From assembly GCA_946624575.1 (NCBI GenBank), contig CAMOSH010000017.1, positions 1 to 34,438 on the forward strand: a stretch of DNA of 34,438 nucleotides, written 5' to 3'. The stretch is from an uncultured Verrucomicrobiota bacterium. Lineage in GTDB: Bacteria; Verrucomicrobiota; Kiritimatiellia; RFP12; UBA3636. The notes beneath the pieces are model-generated. The model was not told the origin of the DNA, made no database searches, and worked only from the letters and a program-made list of their open reading frames with translations. This document shows positions 14,602-22,970 of this stretch, piece after piece; within the stretch, counting starts at the first letter, position 1; each line of letters starts with the position of its first letter. The position numbers and the translations under genes were made by a program.

Positions 14602-17600
14602 TTATTTCCGCCCACGCAGATCGGCGCGCAGTTCGTTGTAGAAGGCAAGATCCTCGTTGCGGAAACGAGTGTCGATCCGCTCGGCGGCGTCGAGGATTTC
14701 CGTGGCCGCGTCGCGGTCGCCGACGACGAAGCGGGCGCGCGCCAGGTGCAGATGTATCACGGGGTCGTTGGAATTGATGCGAATCGCCTCCTCGAACGCC
14801 TCCACCGCCTCGTCGTTGCGCCCCATCGCAAGCAGCGCCAGCCCGCGCGTGTCCATCACGTTGTACAGGTCGCCGCGCATGGAAAGCGCCTCGTCGGCGA
14901 GTTTGAGCGCGGAGGAAATGTCGCCGAGCAGGTACTTGGCGTAGGCCAGGTCGCCGCGCGGAAGCGGGCTTTCCCATGCGGCGGCGGACCTTTCCAGAAA
15001 CGCCACGGCCGACGAGACGCTCGCGGCACGCAACGCGAGCGAACCGAGGATGTAGTTGCCAAAACCATGGTCCGGCACGAGGCGCAGGAGTTCGCGCGCG
15101 TGCCTGCCTGCCGCGCCGGAATCGTTTAGGACGTAATCCAGGCGCAGAAGCTGCTCGATGATCGACGGATCGCCCGGCGCCGACTTGTCCGCCAAGTCGA
15201 ATTCGTCGCGAGCGGAGCGCCAGTCCTTGTCCATCATGAAGAGCGACGCCTTGGCGATCGCACCCTGGCGGGTGCGGGCGGCGGCGGTTTCGCAAAGGCG
15301 TCCGGCCAGATCGTTCAGGCGGCGGCGGATTTCGGGGCGGCGCTCGTCGGCCACGGCGGAATGCACGTGCACGAGCGCCGTGAAAAGCGCAAAAGCGGAC
15401 TCCGGGTCGTTCAGGTTCTCGCGGAAGCGCAGTTCGGCCTGCGCCGCGGCCTCTTCTGGCTTGCCGGCGACGAGAAGCAGCTGCGTCCTGAACGGAAACA
15501 GCTTTTCAGGAGCCACGCCAAGTTCGGCCAGCCTGTCCAGGACTTCGCCGACGCCATCCGGACGGCCATCAGAGAGGCGCGCCGACGCAAGGCCGAAGAG
15601 CGACTGGATGTCATCGGGGTTGCGCTGAAGGGCGTCGAGCCACGTTTCCTCGGATTTTCCGAAATCGCCACGCTGCGCGTGGATCGCGGCCAGCATCCTC
15701 AACAGCGGAGTCTTCGCGGATTCGTCGGAGTCGCGCAGCGCCGAATCGATCGTGCCCACGGCCAGAGCTGTCTGGCCGGTCATCGCCCACGACCAGCCAA
15801 GCGCCGCAAACGCCTCAGGACTCGTCACGTAGCCCTGCGAACGCGAAAGCTCCCAGATCTGGAGCGGGCGACGGAGCTGGGCGCGGAATTCGTCAAGCTC
15901 CTTGCGCACGGACTCGCGCTCCTCCTCCATGTGTTTGTCGCGAAGCGCGGTAAAGAGATTGAGCATGGCCGAGATGTTCTCCGGGTCGAACTGGTGCACC
16001 ATGCGCCACAGGGCGAGCGCGTCGGCGTCACGGCCGGCGCCGTCCAGGTACCAGGCCAGGTTGTTGCCAACGAACGAGAGGCGCCTGCGGACGGTCTTGG
16101 AAAGCGCGACCGTGGCTCGGTTGGCGGAGAGGTCGGCCCGGTCGAGGTCGGGGCCGATTCCCGATATGAACTCGGTGTACGCCGCGAGATTGGCCATGAT
16201 CGGATCGGGACCGGGCTCGGAAAGCGGATTCAGACGCGGAGCGGACTCCGGCGCGCCCAGAAACACCAGTCCTCGCGGATAGATGCGCCAGGGACCAAGG
16301 TTCCACAGGTCCGGGAACCATGTCAGCGCCACCCGTTTCCCGGCGTTCGTAGAATTGCCGATGAACTCCTGGAGGAACGAAAAGGCGCCGAGGTCGAGCG
16401 CGTTTTCCAGCGCGGGGTCTTCCAGCGAGCGGCGGAACAGCTTGCGGGTTGCGGATCCGGAAGCCTCCGACAGGTCGAGGATTTCCAGCGGAAGGTCGAG
16501 TTCGCGAGCGCGCAAACGATAAACAGAAGAAAAGAGGGAGTCCGTCACGACGATGTCGCGGCCGTTCATGCTGCCAAGCACGGCGTCCACGTAAGTGCGC
16601 AGGAACTTCGAGGCGGACGCGTCCGCCTCGTCCAGCCCGAAGGCGCCAATGCGAAAAAGCACAAGCGCGCAGAGTGCGAGCACAACGCCACGCAGGAACT
16701 TGCTCAGCACCGGATGATACCCGCCGGACGGCGCGGTGGCGTCGCCGCCGATGTCGACATCATCGTCCGCGTCCGCGGGCGCAGGAGCCGGCGCCGGGGT
16801 CGGGGCGGCAGCAGGCGCGGCGGTCGGTGCCGGGGTCGAAGAAGGCACCGAGGTCGAGTCGGCATCGCCGTCCGAACCGAGAGATTCCTCCCTTTCGGTC
16901 GGCAGCGTGGAATTGAAGAACAGGATCTGCAGCAGAGCGACGACGACGCAGTACGCGAAAGAAATCGCCGAAAGGGCGTAGGCGGTGACCTGTTCCGGCT
17001 GGAATCCGAGCAGGCCCCAAGGCGAATAGCGCGAGCCAAAGAGAACCATCAGCGTCGCCGCGAAAATGGCCAGATTCATCGCAACGACGGCTGGGGAGCG
17101 ATCGGGCGAGGAGAGGGAAAAGCGCCCCACCAGGACGCACGCGAAGAACGGAAGCACCGTCATGCATCCGATGATCAGCCAGTGCGGGCGGGTCATGGCG
17201 GCGATGGAACCGCCAAGTAGCGGCTGCACGAAGCGCACAAGCACCCAGATGCTGCCGTCGTAGTTCATCAGCTCGTAACCGGGGCCGTTTTTGAATGCGG
17301 TCACGCAAAGCCATGCGGACAGGACGAAAGCCGTTAAGAACGCGAGCGGCGGAACGAGCAGGCCGATCCAGGCCGGGCGCCGCGAGACGAGCGCTCCGTA
17401 CAGCCACAGCACCGCCATGGCCGGAAGAAACTGTATCGCGGTGACGCTCTGGGTGCAAAGCGCCCCGTACAGGCCGAGGGCCCAGACCGACAGACCGAGG
17501 CGGTCCTCGGCCGCGCCACGCATCAGCAGCCACGCCGCGACGACCAGCGGCAGCAGATAGAACGCATACGACTCAACGCGCGTGGACGCGATCCAGAACG

Positions 17601-18096
17601 GCGGCGAAAGCGCAAGCGCCACCGCGGCCACAATCCCGCCCAGGCGCGGCAGCGCGGCGGCGTGGTATGCGCCGTCCTCCACTGCCTCGCGGACGTACGC
17701 GCCGTCCATCAGGGCCTGGAATGCGCCCTTGGCGAAAAGAAACACCGCGCCAAGCGTGAACGACGACACGAAAATCGCGGCAATCGTCGCGGCGCGGGCG
17801 CCTCCCAGCGGCACGAAAAGCCGCAGAAATGCGACAAGCGCCTGGTTGGAGGGAGTCGGCAGCGGCACCGCGCCGGTCACGACGCAGGTAAGATCCGCAG
17901 AGGAACCCGGAAACGCCCACAGCGACGAAGTGCAAAGATACACGATCGCGAACACCGCCGAAACCGCAAGAGCCAATATCCAGTCGGCGCGCGTCGAGAG
18001 CGGCGGAGGCGGCGGCAGTTCGTCGCCTGTGTAAATGGTGGCGGCGCTTCCGGGTTCGGGCGCTCCGGATGCCAGGAATCGGCTCAACTTCGACAT
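14602..18096 (-). CDS. DUF2723-like multi-pass membrane protein with C-terminal TPR repeats
   Basis: The 1164-residue protein has about ten membrane segments between residues 38 and 395 and one more at about 465-485. An Ala/Pro-rich linker (APTAAPAAAPTPAPAPAPAD) lies at about 420-442. The large soluble part that follows contains TPR repeats, clearest at about 690-900 and at 1060-1150 (RGLALLAMGRNDEAVEAFEEAI). The N-terminal block after the first helix (PGSSADLTCVVTGAVPLPTP) resembles the PGDSGEL...HPPGYP region of DUF2723 proteins, a GT-C-fold family related to protein mannosyltransferases. A lipid-linked glycosyl or mannosyl transferase role is therefore possible but unproven. The start at 18096 is an ATG. 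It follows rfbA by 59 bp and precedes the PP-loop gene by 42 bp. Confidence 0.75.
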   Translation of the reverse strand: MSKLSRFLASGAPEPGSAATIYTGDELPPPPPLSTRADWILALAVSAVFAIVYLCTSSLWAFPGSSADLTCVVTGAVPLPTPSNQALVAFLRLFVPLGGARAATIAAIFVSSFTLGAVFLFAKGAFQALMDGAYVREAVEDGAYHAAALPRLGGIVAAVALALSPPFWIASTRVESYAFYLLPLVVAAWLLMRGAAEDRLGLSVWALGLYGALCTQSVTAIQFLPAMAVLWLYGALVSRRPAWIGLLVPPLAFLTAFVLSAWLCVTAFKNGPGYELMNYDGSIWVLVRFVQPLLGGSIAAMTRPHWLIIGCMTVLPFFACVLVGRFSLSSPDRSPAVVAMNLAIFAATLMVLFGSRYSPWGLLGFQPEQVTAYALSAISFAYCVVVALLQILFFNSTLPTEREESLGSDGDADSTSVPSSTPAPTAAPAAAPTPAPAPAPADADDDVDIGGDATAPSGGYHPVLSKFLRGVVLALCALVLFRIGAFGLDEADASASKFLRTYVDAVLGSMNGRDIVVTDSLFSSVYRLRARELDLPLEILDLSEASGSATRKLFRRSLEDPALENALDLGAFSFLQEFIGNSTNAGKRVALTWFPDLWNLGPWRIYPRGLVFLGAPESAPRLNPLSEPGPDPIMANLAAYTEFISGIGPDLDRADLSANRATVALSKTVRRRLSFVGNNLAWYLDGAGRDADALALWRMVHQFDPENISAMLNLFTALRDKHMEEERESVRKELDEFRAQLRRPLQIWELSRSQGYVTSPEAFAALGWSWAMTGQTALAVGTIDSALRDSDESAKTPLLRMLAAIHAQRGDFGKSEETWLDALQRNPDDIQSLFGLASARLSDGRPDGVGEVLDRLAELGVAPEKLFPFRTQLLLVAGKPEEAAAQAELRFRENLNDPESAFALFTALVHVHSAVADERRPEIRRRLNDLAGRLCETAAARTRQGAIAKASLFMMDKDWRSARDEFDLADKSAPGDPSIIEQLLRLDYVLNDSGAAGRHARELLRLVPDHGFGNYILGSLALRAASVSSAVAFLERSAAAWESPLPRGDLAYAKYLLGDISSALKLADEALSMRGDLYNVMDTRGLALLAMGRNDEAVEAFEEAIRINSNDPVIHLHLARARFVVGDRDAATEILDAAERIDTRFRNEDLAFYNELRADLRGRK

Positions 18097-18155
18097 TGCG
18101 GCTGTGCGGGAACGAGATGGTGGAAATGGAGTCGGGAAATCGGCGAAGCGGCGGT

Positions 18156-19094
18156 TCAGCGATCCGGCGATCCGGCGATCCGGCGGTTCGAGGATTCGAC
18201 GGATCTCGGCGTCGGACCCTCGTCGCCGTCAGCCAGTCGCACGAGATAGCGACCGTAGTCGTTTTTGTCCATCGCCTCGCCGAGAGAGCGGAGTTTTTCG
18301 CGGGATATCCAGCCGTTGCGCCAGGCGATCTCCTCAAGACAGGCGATTTTCATCCCCTGGCGGTTCTGGATGGTTTCAACGAAATTGGACGCCTCCAGCA
18401 GCGACGCGTGCGTTCCCGTGTCCAGCCACGCGATGCCGCGTCCCAGCGGATTCACGCCCAGGCGCCCCTCGCGCAGGTACATCAAGTTTAGGGTCGAGAT
18501 CTCGAGTTCGCCGCGGGCGCTGGGGCGGACGCGGCGGGCCTTCTCCACGACGTCCGGTCCGTAGAAGTAGAGGCCGGGCACCGCCCAGTTGGACTTCGGA
18601 TGCGCCGGCTTTTCCTCGATGTCGATGGCGACACCGTCCTCGTCAAAGGACACCACGCCGTAGCGCTCCGGGTCGCTTACGCGATAGCCGAAGATTCTGG
18701 CACCGCCGTCCCTGACCGCATGCGCCGCCGCGCGCAGTGCGCGCTGAAGTCCGTCGCCAAAGAAGATGTTGTCGCCAAGGACCAGGGCGCAAGGCGAGCC
18801 GCCGATGAAATCGGCGCCTATGAGGAAAGCCTGGGCAAGGCCTTCTGGACGCGGCTGCTCGGCGTAGCTGAGACGCAGGCCGAAGGACGAGCCGTCGCCC
18901 AGCAGGCGTCTGAAGAGAGGCAGGTCGTCCGGAGTCGAGATCAGCAGCACGTCGCGTATGCCGGCCATCTGGAGTACCGACAGCGGATAGTACACCATAG
19001 GCTTGTCGTACACCGGCAGCAACTGCTTGCTGACGGCGCGCGTGATCGGATGCAGGCGTGTGCCGGCCCCTCCGGCGAGGACAATTCCCTTCAT
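18156..19094 (-). CDS. rfbA: glucose-1-phosphate thymidylyltransferase RfbA/RmlA
   Basis: RmlA makes dTDP-glucose from glucose-1-phosphate and dTTP, the first step towards dTDP-rhamnose and other dTDP-sugars. The 312-residue protein starts [19 protein letters not shown], the nucleotide-binding loop. [28 protein letters not shown] with the Mg-binding Asp, [20 protein letters not shown] and [12 protein letters not shown] follow in order. The track start upstream is rejected because this Met gives the canonical N-terminus 4 bp after the fmdB-like stop. The protein runs roughly 20 residues past the usual end; that tail ([14 protein letters not shown]) is partly encoded by an 8-bp tandem repeat. 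The other rml genes are not in the window. Confidence 0.95.
   Translation of the reverse strand: MKGIVLAGGAGTRLHPITRAVSKQLLPVYDKPMVYYPLSVLQMAGIRDVLLISTPDDLPLFRRLLGDGSSFGLRLSYAEQPRPEGLAQAFLIGADFIGGSPCALVLGDNIFFGDGLQRALRAAAHAVRDGGARIFGYRVSDPERYGVVSFDEDGVAIDIEEKPAHPKSNWAVPGLYFYGPDVVEKARRVRPSARGELEISTLNLMYLREGRLGVNPLGRGIAWLDTGTHASLLEASNFVETIQNRQGMKIACLEEIAWRNGWISREKLRSLGEAMDKNDYGRYLVRLADGDEGPTPRSVESSNRRIAGSPDR
18161..18184 (-). repeat. three tandem copies of an 8-bp unit in the 3' end of rfbA
   Basis: GATCCGGC is repeated three times without interruption just inside the rfbA stop codon. Because 8 is not a multiple of three, gain or loss of one unit would change the last residues and the stop position. 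Confidence 0.85.
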
Positions 19095-19098
19095 GGCG

Positions 19099-19350
19099 TC
19101 AGTACTGCCTTTCGTATTCGCCCTTTCCAAGGCGCTTGAGCTTCGTGAACCCGGCCGCGCGTGCGCGGTCGTCGAGATTGGACTGGCTGAAGCCGACGGA
19201 CACGGGCGCCGGGACGCGCCGCACCGGAGCGCCGCAGTCCGGGCACTTCTCCAGCGGCTTCTCGCGAAGGGACTGGATCAACTCGAACGACGAGGCGCAT
19301 TTCCGGCAGCCCTTTTCACCGTCGCTCACCTGATAGACGTAGATTGGCAT
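19099..19350 (-). CDS. FmdB-family zinc-ribbon protein
   Basis: The small protein of 83 residues begins [10 protein letters not shown] and has two cysteine pairs, CRKC near residue 15 and CPDC near 36, forming a zinc ribbon of the FmdB/CxxC-CxxC-SSSS family. The C-terminus ([16 protein letters not shown]) is basic. Members are annotated as putative regulatory proteins, but their biochemical role is not established. The Met at 19350 is chosen because it is the conserved family start; GAAAGGG lies about 9 nt upstream. It lies 13 bp after the hypothetical gene and 4 bp before rfbA, so the three are probably cotranscribed. Confidence 0.85.
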   Translation of the reverse strand: MPIYVYQVSDGEKGCRKCASSFELIQSLREKPLEKCPDCGAPVRRVPAPVSVGFSQSNLDDRARAAGFTKLKRLGKGEYERQY

Positions 19351-19363
19351 GGAGGATTCCCTT

Positions 19364-19996
19364 TCAAAGCGGAACAAACGCTACGACGAGGCGCGCGACG
19401 ACGTCGCCCCTGCGGCGGACGACCTTCGAGCGCGAAGCGGACTTGCCGCCAGCCGCGACGCGCCTTTCGACGGTGGCCGGGGCGCGCAGCTCGACCGCGC
19501 GCTCGCCGCCGCGCGCGAGAAGTTCGTCGTCGAAAATCAGACTGCCCTCGCCCAGAATGCCCGGCTCGACCCCGGCCAGGACCGCGCCAATGGCGTCCAG
19601 CGGAGCCGCCGCCACCTTGCCGACGGACTTGGCTGGCGCCGCCGCCTCCACAATGTCGCCAAGCGCGACCGCGGCCGCCTTGGCGGCGGCGGCGAGAGCC
19701 TTGGCCACGGCGTCCGCCGCAAGCGGCACCGAAACGCGGAAAGTGACCGCGCTCGGGAGCTGGAGACTCTCCTTGAAAAGCGCGGCGTCGATCCAGTCCT
19801 CCGGCGCATAGGAACGCGCGGCGCCTTCGACCTCGACCTTGCGCGCGACGATGCGCTGCTGGTACGTGTAGCGCGGCCAGTGCAGCACCGACGTGAGCGT
19901 GTGGGCCGTGGTCTTGCGCAGGGCGGAGGCGGTCCCCTTGTCGAAAAATTCGATTTTCACGAGATGGGCTTCGACTAGTCGAGTTTTTTCGGCCAT
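19364..19996 (-). CDS. hypothetical protein, Ala/Val-rich, unrecognised
   Basis: The 210-residue frame starts at an ATG with a strong ribosome binding site (GGAGGACCTGTC-ATG). It is tightly packed between fabH and the fmdB-like gene, so it is very likely a real gene. Residues 1-75 look like a compact folded region with aromatic residues (KIEFFDKG, LHWPRYTYQQR, APEDWIDAALFKES). The middle is Ala/Val-rich and helical with no clear membrane segment. The C-terminus is Arg-rich (KSASRSKVVRRRGDVVARLVVAFVPL). I recognise no family or catalytic motif and assign no function. Confidence 0.7.
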   Translation of the reverse strand: MAEKTRLVEAHLVKIEFFDKGTASALRKTTAHTLTSVLHWPRYTYQQRIVARKVEVEGAARSYAPEDWIDAALFKESLQLPSAVTFRVSVPLAADAVAKALAAAAKAAAVALGDIVEAAAPAKSVGKVAAAPLDAIGAVLAGVEPGILGEGSLIFDDELLARGGERAVELRAPATVERRVAAGGKSASRSKVVRRRGDVVARLVVAFVPL

Positions 19997-20073
19997 GACA
20001 GGTCCTCCAGTTTGTTTTGGTCAGATTGTCGCGCCCCGCCGCGGCACTGGCGCCGACGCGGGGGGATTTTTCG

Positions 20074-21078
20074 CTACAGGCCCCAGCGCACAACGCCGGC
20101 CGCCCAGGTGAGCCCCGCGCCGAACGCAACGAAAAGCACGTTGTGCCCGGGACGGATGCGCCCGTCGCGCACCGCTTCGTCGAGCGCGACCGGGATCGAC
20201 GCCGCCGTGGTGTTGCCGGTGCGTTCGATGTTGGCGACCACCTTTTCCATCGGCGCGTCCATGCTCTTGGCGACGGCCTGGATTATGCGCATGTTGGCCT
20301 GGTGCGGCACGATCCAGTCGATGTCGGAAGTGGAAAGCCCCGCTTCCTTGACGGCCCTGGCCGCGATGCCGGCCATGTTGCGCACCGCATACTTGAAGAT
20401 CGTGTGCCCGTCCATCCGGACGAATCCGCGGCGCGCGGCGAGGGTTTCGGGGCTTGCGGGCAGCGCGGAGCCGCCTGCCTCGATGTTGAGCAGCGGCCAG
20501 AGCGAGCCGTCGGTCCCGGTGCAGGTGGCGAGTATCCCGTTTTCGGAGCCGCCTTCAGCCGGCTGGACGACGGCTGCGCCGGCGCCGTCCCCGAAAAGTA
20601 TGCACGTGGTGCGGTCCTGCCAGTCCGTGATGGCGCTCATCTTTTCTGCGCCCACCACAAGCACCTTGCGCGCCGCGCCGGAGCGCACGTACTGCCGCGC
20701 CACGTCAAGCGCGTACAGGAAACCGGAGCAGGCGGCCAGCACGTCGAACGCGGTCGCGTTGACGAGACCCAGCTTCTCCTGCACCAGGCACGCGGTCGCC
20801 GGAAGCGGCTTGTCCCCGGAAATCGTCGCCATCACGAGCAGATCGATGTCCTCCGGGGCCGCGCCTGCGGCCGCGAGCGCCCTCCGTCCCGCCTCGGCCG
20901 CCATGTCGCTCGTGTTTTCGCCGGGGGCCGCGATGTGGCGGCCGCGTATGCCGGTGCGTGGATAGATCCATTCGTCCGACGTGTCCACCATTTTGGACAA
21001 ATCGTCGTTGGTGAGGATTTTTTCCGGCAGATACGAGCCGGTGCCGGCTATTGCGGCGCGGATTGGAACGGGATTCAT
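20074..21078 (-). CDS. fabH: beta-ketoacyl-ACP synthase III FabH
   Basis: FabH condenses an acyl-CoA primer with malonyl-ACP, starting type II fatty acid synthesis. The 334-residue protein has DEWIYPRTGIRGRHI near residue 35, the catalytic Cys in AACSGFLYAL (C117), His in VPHQANMRII near 255, and Asn in ERTGNTTAASIP near 285. FGAGLTWAAGVVRW closes the C-terminus. The Met at 21078 (MNPVPIRAAIAGTGSYLPEK) is the family-like start and follows the plsX stop after a single base (TGAGATG), so the two are probably translationally coupled. No ribosome binding site is obvious, which fits coupling. Confidence 0.96.
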   Translation of the reverse strand: MNPVPIRAAIAGTGSYLPEKILTNDDLSKMVDTSDEWIYPRTGIRGRHIAAPGENTSDMAAEAGRRALAAAGAAPEDIDLLVMATISGDKPLPATACLVQEKLGLVNATAFDVLAACSGFLYALDVARQYVRSGAARKVLVVGAEKMSAITDWQDRTTCILFGDGAGAAVVQPAEGGSENGILATCTGTDGSLWPLLNIEAGGSALPASPETLAARRGFVRMDGHTIFKYAVRNMAGIAARAVKEAGLSTSDIDWIVPHQANMRIIQAVAKSMDAPMEKVVANIERTGNTTAASIPVALDEAVRDGRIRPGHNVLFVAFGAGLTWAAGVVRWGL

Positions 21079-21079
21079 C

Positions 21080-22129
21080 TCAAGTCGTTGCGTCGTCGCG
21101 TTGTCGCGCCGTCGCGTCGTTGCGCTGTTGGTCGAGGCGGGCCAGGTTTTCCGTGATTTTTTCCGCGACGCGGCTGCGGACGCATTCCGCGGAAACGCGG
21201 ATTGCATGGTAGATCGCGGTGTGCGAAGAAGCGCCGTGCGTGATGATCACGGTGCCGTTGACACCAAGCAGCGGCGCCCCGCCGTACAGCTCCGGATCCA
21301 TGACTTTCTTCAAGTCGCGGACCGCGCCGCGCAGCAGCAGCGCCCCGAGCACGCGCAGCGGATTGCGCGTGAACGCCCGCCTGAGCATCGTGGAAATCCC
21401 GCGAGCCTCGCTTTCTATCGTCTTGAGCACCACGTTGCCGACGAAGCCGTCCGCGACGCAGACGTCCATTTCGCCCTTGAACAAGTCGTGGCCCTCGACG
21501 TTGCCGACGAAGCGTATCAGCGGGTTCCCGGACAGCAGCTCGTGAGTCTCCTTCGTGACGGAGTTGCCCTTTTCGGCCTCGGTGCCTATGGAAAGCAGGC
21601 CGACGCCCGGCGAGGGCAGTCCCATCACGGCCGAGGAGTAGATGCTGCCCATCACGGCGAACTGCTCCAGCTCCTGCGGGGAGCAATCGACCGTGGCGCC
21701 CATGTCGAGCAGAAGATACGGCTTGCCAACCGTTGGCAGGATCGTGCCGATGGCGGGGCGCTTGAGGTAGCGGACGCGCCCAACGAAGAGCAGCGCCGCC
21801 GCCACCATGGCACCTGTGGAGCCCGCGGAAAGGAACGCATCCGCCTCCTTGGCGCGCAGCATCCGCATTCCGCGCACAATCGACGAGTCGCGCTTGGCGC
21901 GAACCGCCTGGGCCGGCGCTTCGTCCATCGAGATGGACTGGGAGGCGTGAACGACGCGCAACGAGTCGGACTCGGCCGCCTTGTTGGCCGCGAGCTGCGC
22001 GCGGACGGCGTCCTGGTCGCCGATCAGGATTATCTCCAAATCGGGCCACGCGCGCGAGGCCTCGACGGCCCCGCGCACAATCTCACGGGGGGCGAAATCC
22101 CCCCCCATTGCATCGACGGCGATGCGCAT
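21080..22129 (-). CDS. plsX: phosphate acyltransferase PlsX
   Basis: PlsX converts acyl-ACP to acyl-phosphate, the donor used by PlsY for the first acylation of glycerol-3-phosphate in phospholipid synthesis. The 349-residue protein begins MRIAVDAMGGDFAP, the hallmark N-terminus. FLSAGSTGAMVAAALLFVGR near residue 98, DMGATVDCSPQELEQFAVMG near 142, VADGFVGNVVLKTIES near 220 and the YGGAPLLGVNG block near 290 follow. The last ~18 residues (LDQQRNDATARQRDDATT) come from a simple-sequence GTCG/GTTGC-rich stretch and are not typical of the family. The operon order rpmF-plsX-fabH is a common bacterial arrangement. Confidence 0.96.
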   Translation of the reverse strand: MRIAVDAMGGDFAPREIVRGAVEASRAWPDLEIILIGDQDAVRAQLAANKAAESDSLRVVHASQSISMDEAPAQAVRAKRDSSIVRGMRMLRAKEADAFLSAGSTGAMVAAALLFVGRVRYLKRPAIGTILPTVGKPYLLLDMGATVDCSPQELEQFAVMGSIYSSAVMGLPSPGVGLLSIGTEAEKGNSVTKETHELLSGNPLIRFVGNVEGHDLFKGEMDVCVADGFVGNVVLKTIESEARGISTMLRRAFTRNPLRVLGALLLRGAVRDLKKVMDPELYGGAPLLGVNGTVIITHGASSHTAIYHAIRVSAECVRSRVAEKITENLARLDQQRNDATARQRDDATT

Positions 22130-22208
22130 GGTCGTCACCGTGACCGGCGGCCACGCGCCACGCGCCGGGAAAGAACCGCTCGGCGCCGGTCGGGGCCGCC
22201 CGCCGTCT

Positions 22209-22394
22209 TCAGGACTCGGAATCGATCGTGAGCACCTTGCGGCCGCGGTACATTCCGCAGGCCGGGCAGGCGTGGTGCGCCTGAACGGGGGCGCCGCAGG
22301 AGGGGCAGACCGACGTAGTCGCCACATCCGCCTTCTTCTGCGCCTTGCGCATGCGGATCTTCATTTTCGATTTCTTGCGTTTCGGGACTGCCAT
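22209..22394 (-). CDS. rpmF: 50S ribosomal protein L32
   Basis: This 61-residue zinc-containing protein of the large ribosomal subunit has the conserved opening MAVPKRKKSK, then a CPSCG...CPACG zinc ribbon (CxxC-N9-CxxC) and the ending YRGRKVLTI. A clear AGGAG ribosome binding site lies 9 nt before the ATG. It is flanked by yceD and plsX, the usual neighbours, with 80 bp to plsX. Confidence 0.97.
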   Translation of the reverse strand: MAVPKRKKSKMKIRMRKAQKKADVATTSVCPSCGAPVQAHHACPACGMYRGRKVLTIDSES

Positions 22395-22468
22395 TTTCTA
22401 TGACTCCTGCTCTTTTTGGGTTGTTTGTTCGGGGTTTGTGATTCCGGGGGCGCCTGTTTTCGTGAGTC

Positions 22469-22921
22469 TTACCCCCGGGAAAGTGCATCAAGCGCGGCCC
22501 AAGGGCCCGCCTGGCCTTCGCCATCGCCTTCGCCTGCCGCCGGCGCGATCGCCGCCGGCCCGGGACAGTTTTCGGAGCAAATCGGATGGTTTGGCAGGGC
22601 CAGAAGGATAGTCTCGCGCAATTCGGAAGTCAAGTCCGCCTCGACCTGGTCGGGGCCGACTCGCATCGACACCGCGAATCCGTCGCCGTATTCGCGGGAA
22701 AGAGGCCCGCCGCACCGGCAGCAGACGCCCTCGAAAAGCGCGCTGGCGCTCCCGGTGCAGACCAGCTCCTCGCCAAGCAGACGCGCCTCCACGTGCCAGC
22801 GCATCGGACCCGCGGGGCGCACAACGTCCCGTTCGGTGTAAGGCCAGACGAGCGTCTCGACGGGGTCTTCCCCGTCGAACGTCGCCCCGTCGGGGCCGAT
22901 TTCGGAAAGAAGCAGCTTCAT
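22469..22921 (-). CDS. YceD/DUF177 family protein (23S rRNA accumulation)
   Basis: The 150-residue protein belongs to the YceD (DUF177) family, which affects 23S rRNA accumulation and usually precedes rpmF, as here. The recognisable block is LLGEELVCTGSASALFEGVCCRCGGPLSREY (about residues 48-80) with the CxxC pair, followed by EADLTSELRETILLALPNHPICSENC. The two cysteine groups could bind zinc. The C-terminus is Gly/Ala-rich and probably disordered. The ATG at 22921 is 49 bp after the acyl-CoA dehydrogenase stop. Confidence 0.85.
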   Translation of the reverse strand: MKLLLSEIGPDGATFDGEDPVETLVWPYTERDVVRPAGPMRWHVEARLLGEELVCTGSASALFEGVCCRCGGPLSREYGDGFAVSMRVGPDQVEADLTSELRETILLALPNHPICSENCPGPAAIAPAAGEGDGEGQAGPWAALDALSRG

Positions 22922-22970
22922 GTGCGCGCCACGCGCTAGTTTTTCACGGCCGCCGCGAACGGCGCGCCCG

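Noticed and set aside
15361-17220. 619-residue plus-strand ORF
   Set aside because: It is antisense to the membrane/TPR protein; its composition is Arg/Gly/His-rich without motifs.
18180-18202. tRNA T-arm-like string GGTTCGAGGATTCGAC
   Set aside because: It does not fit the GGTTCGANTCC arm and no acceptor or anticodon stems fold around it.
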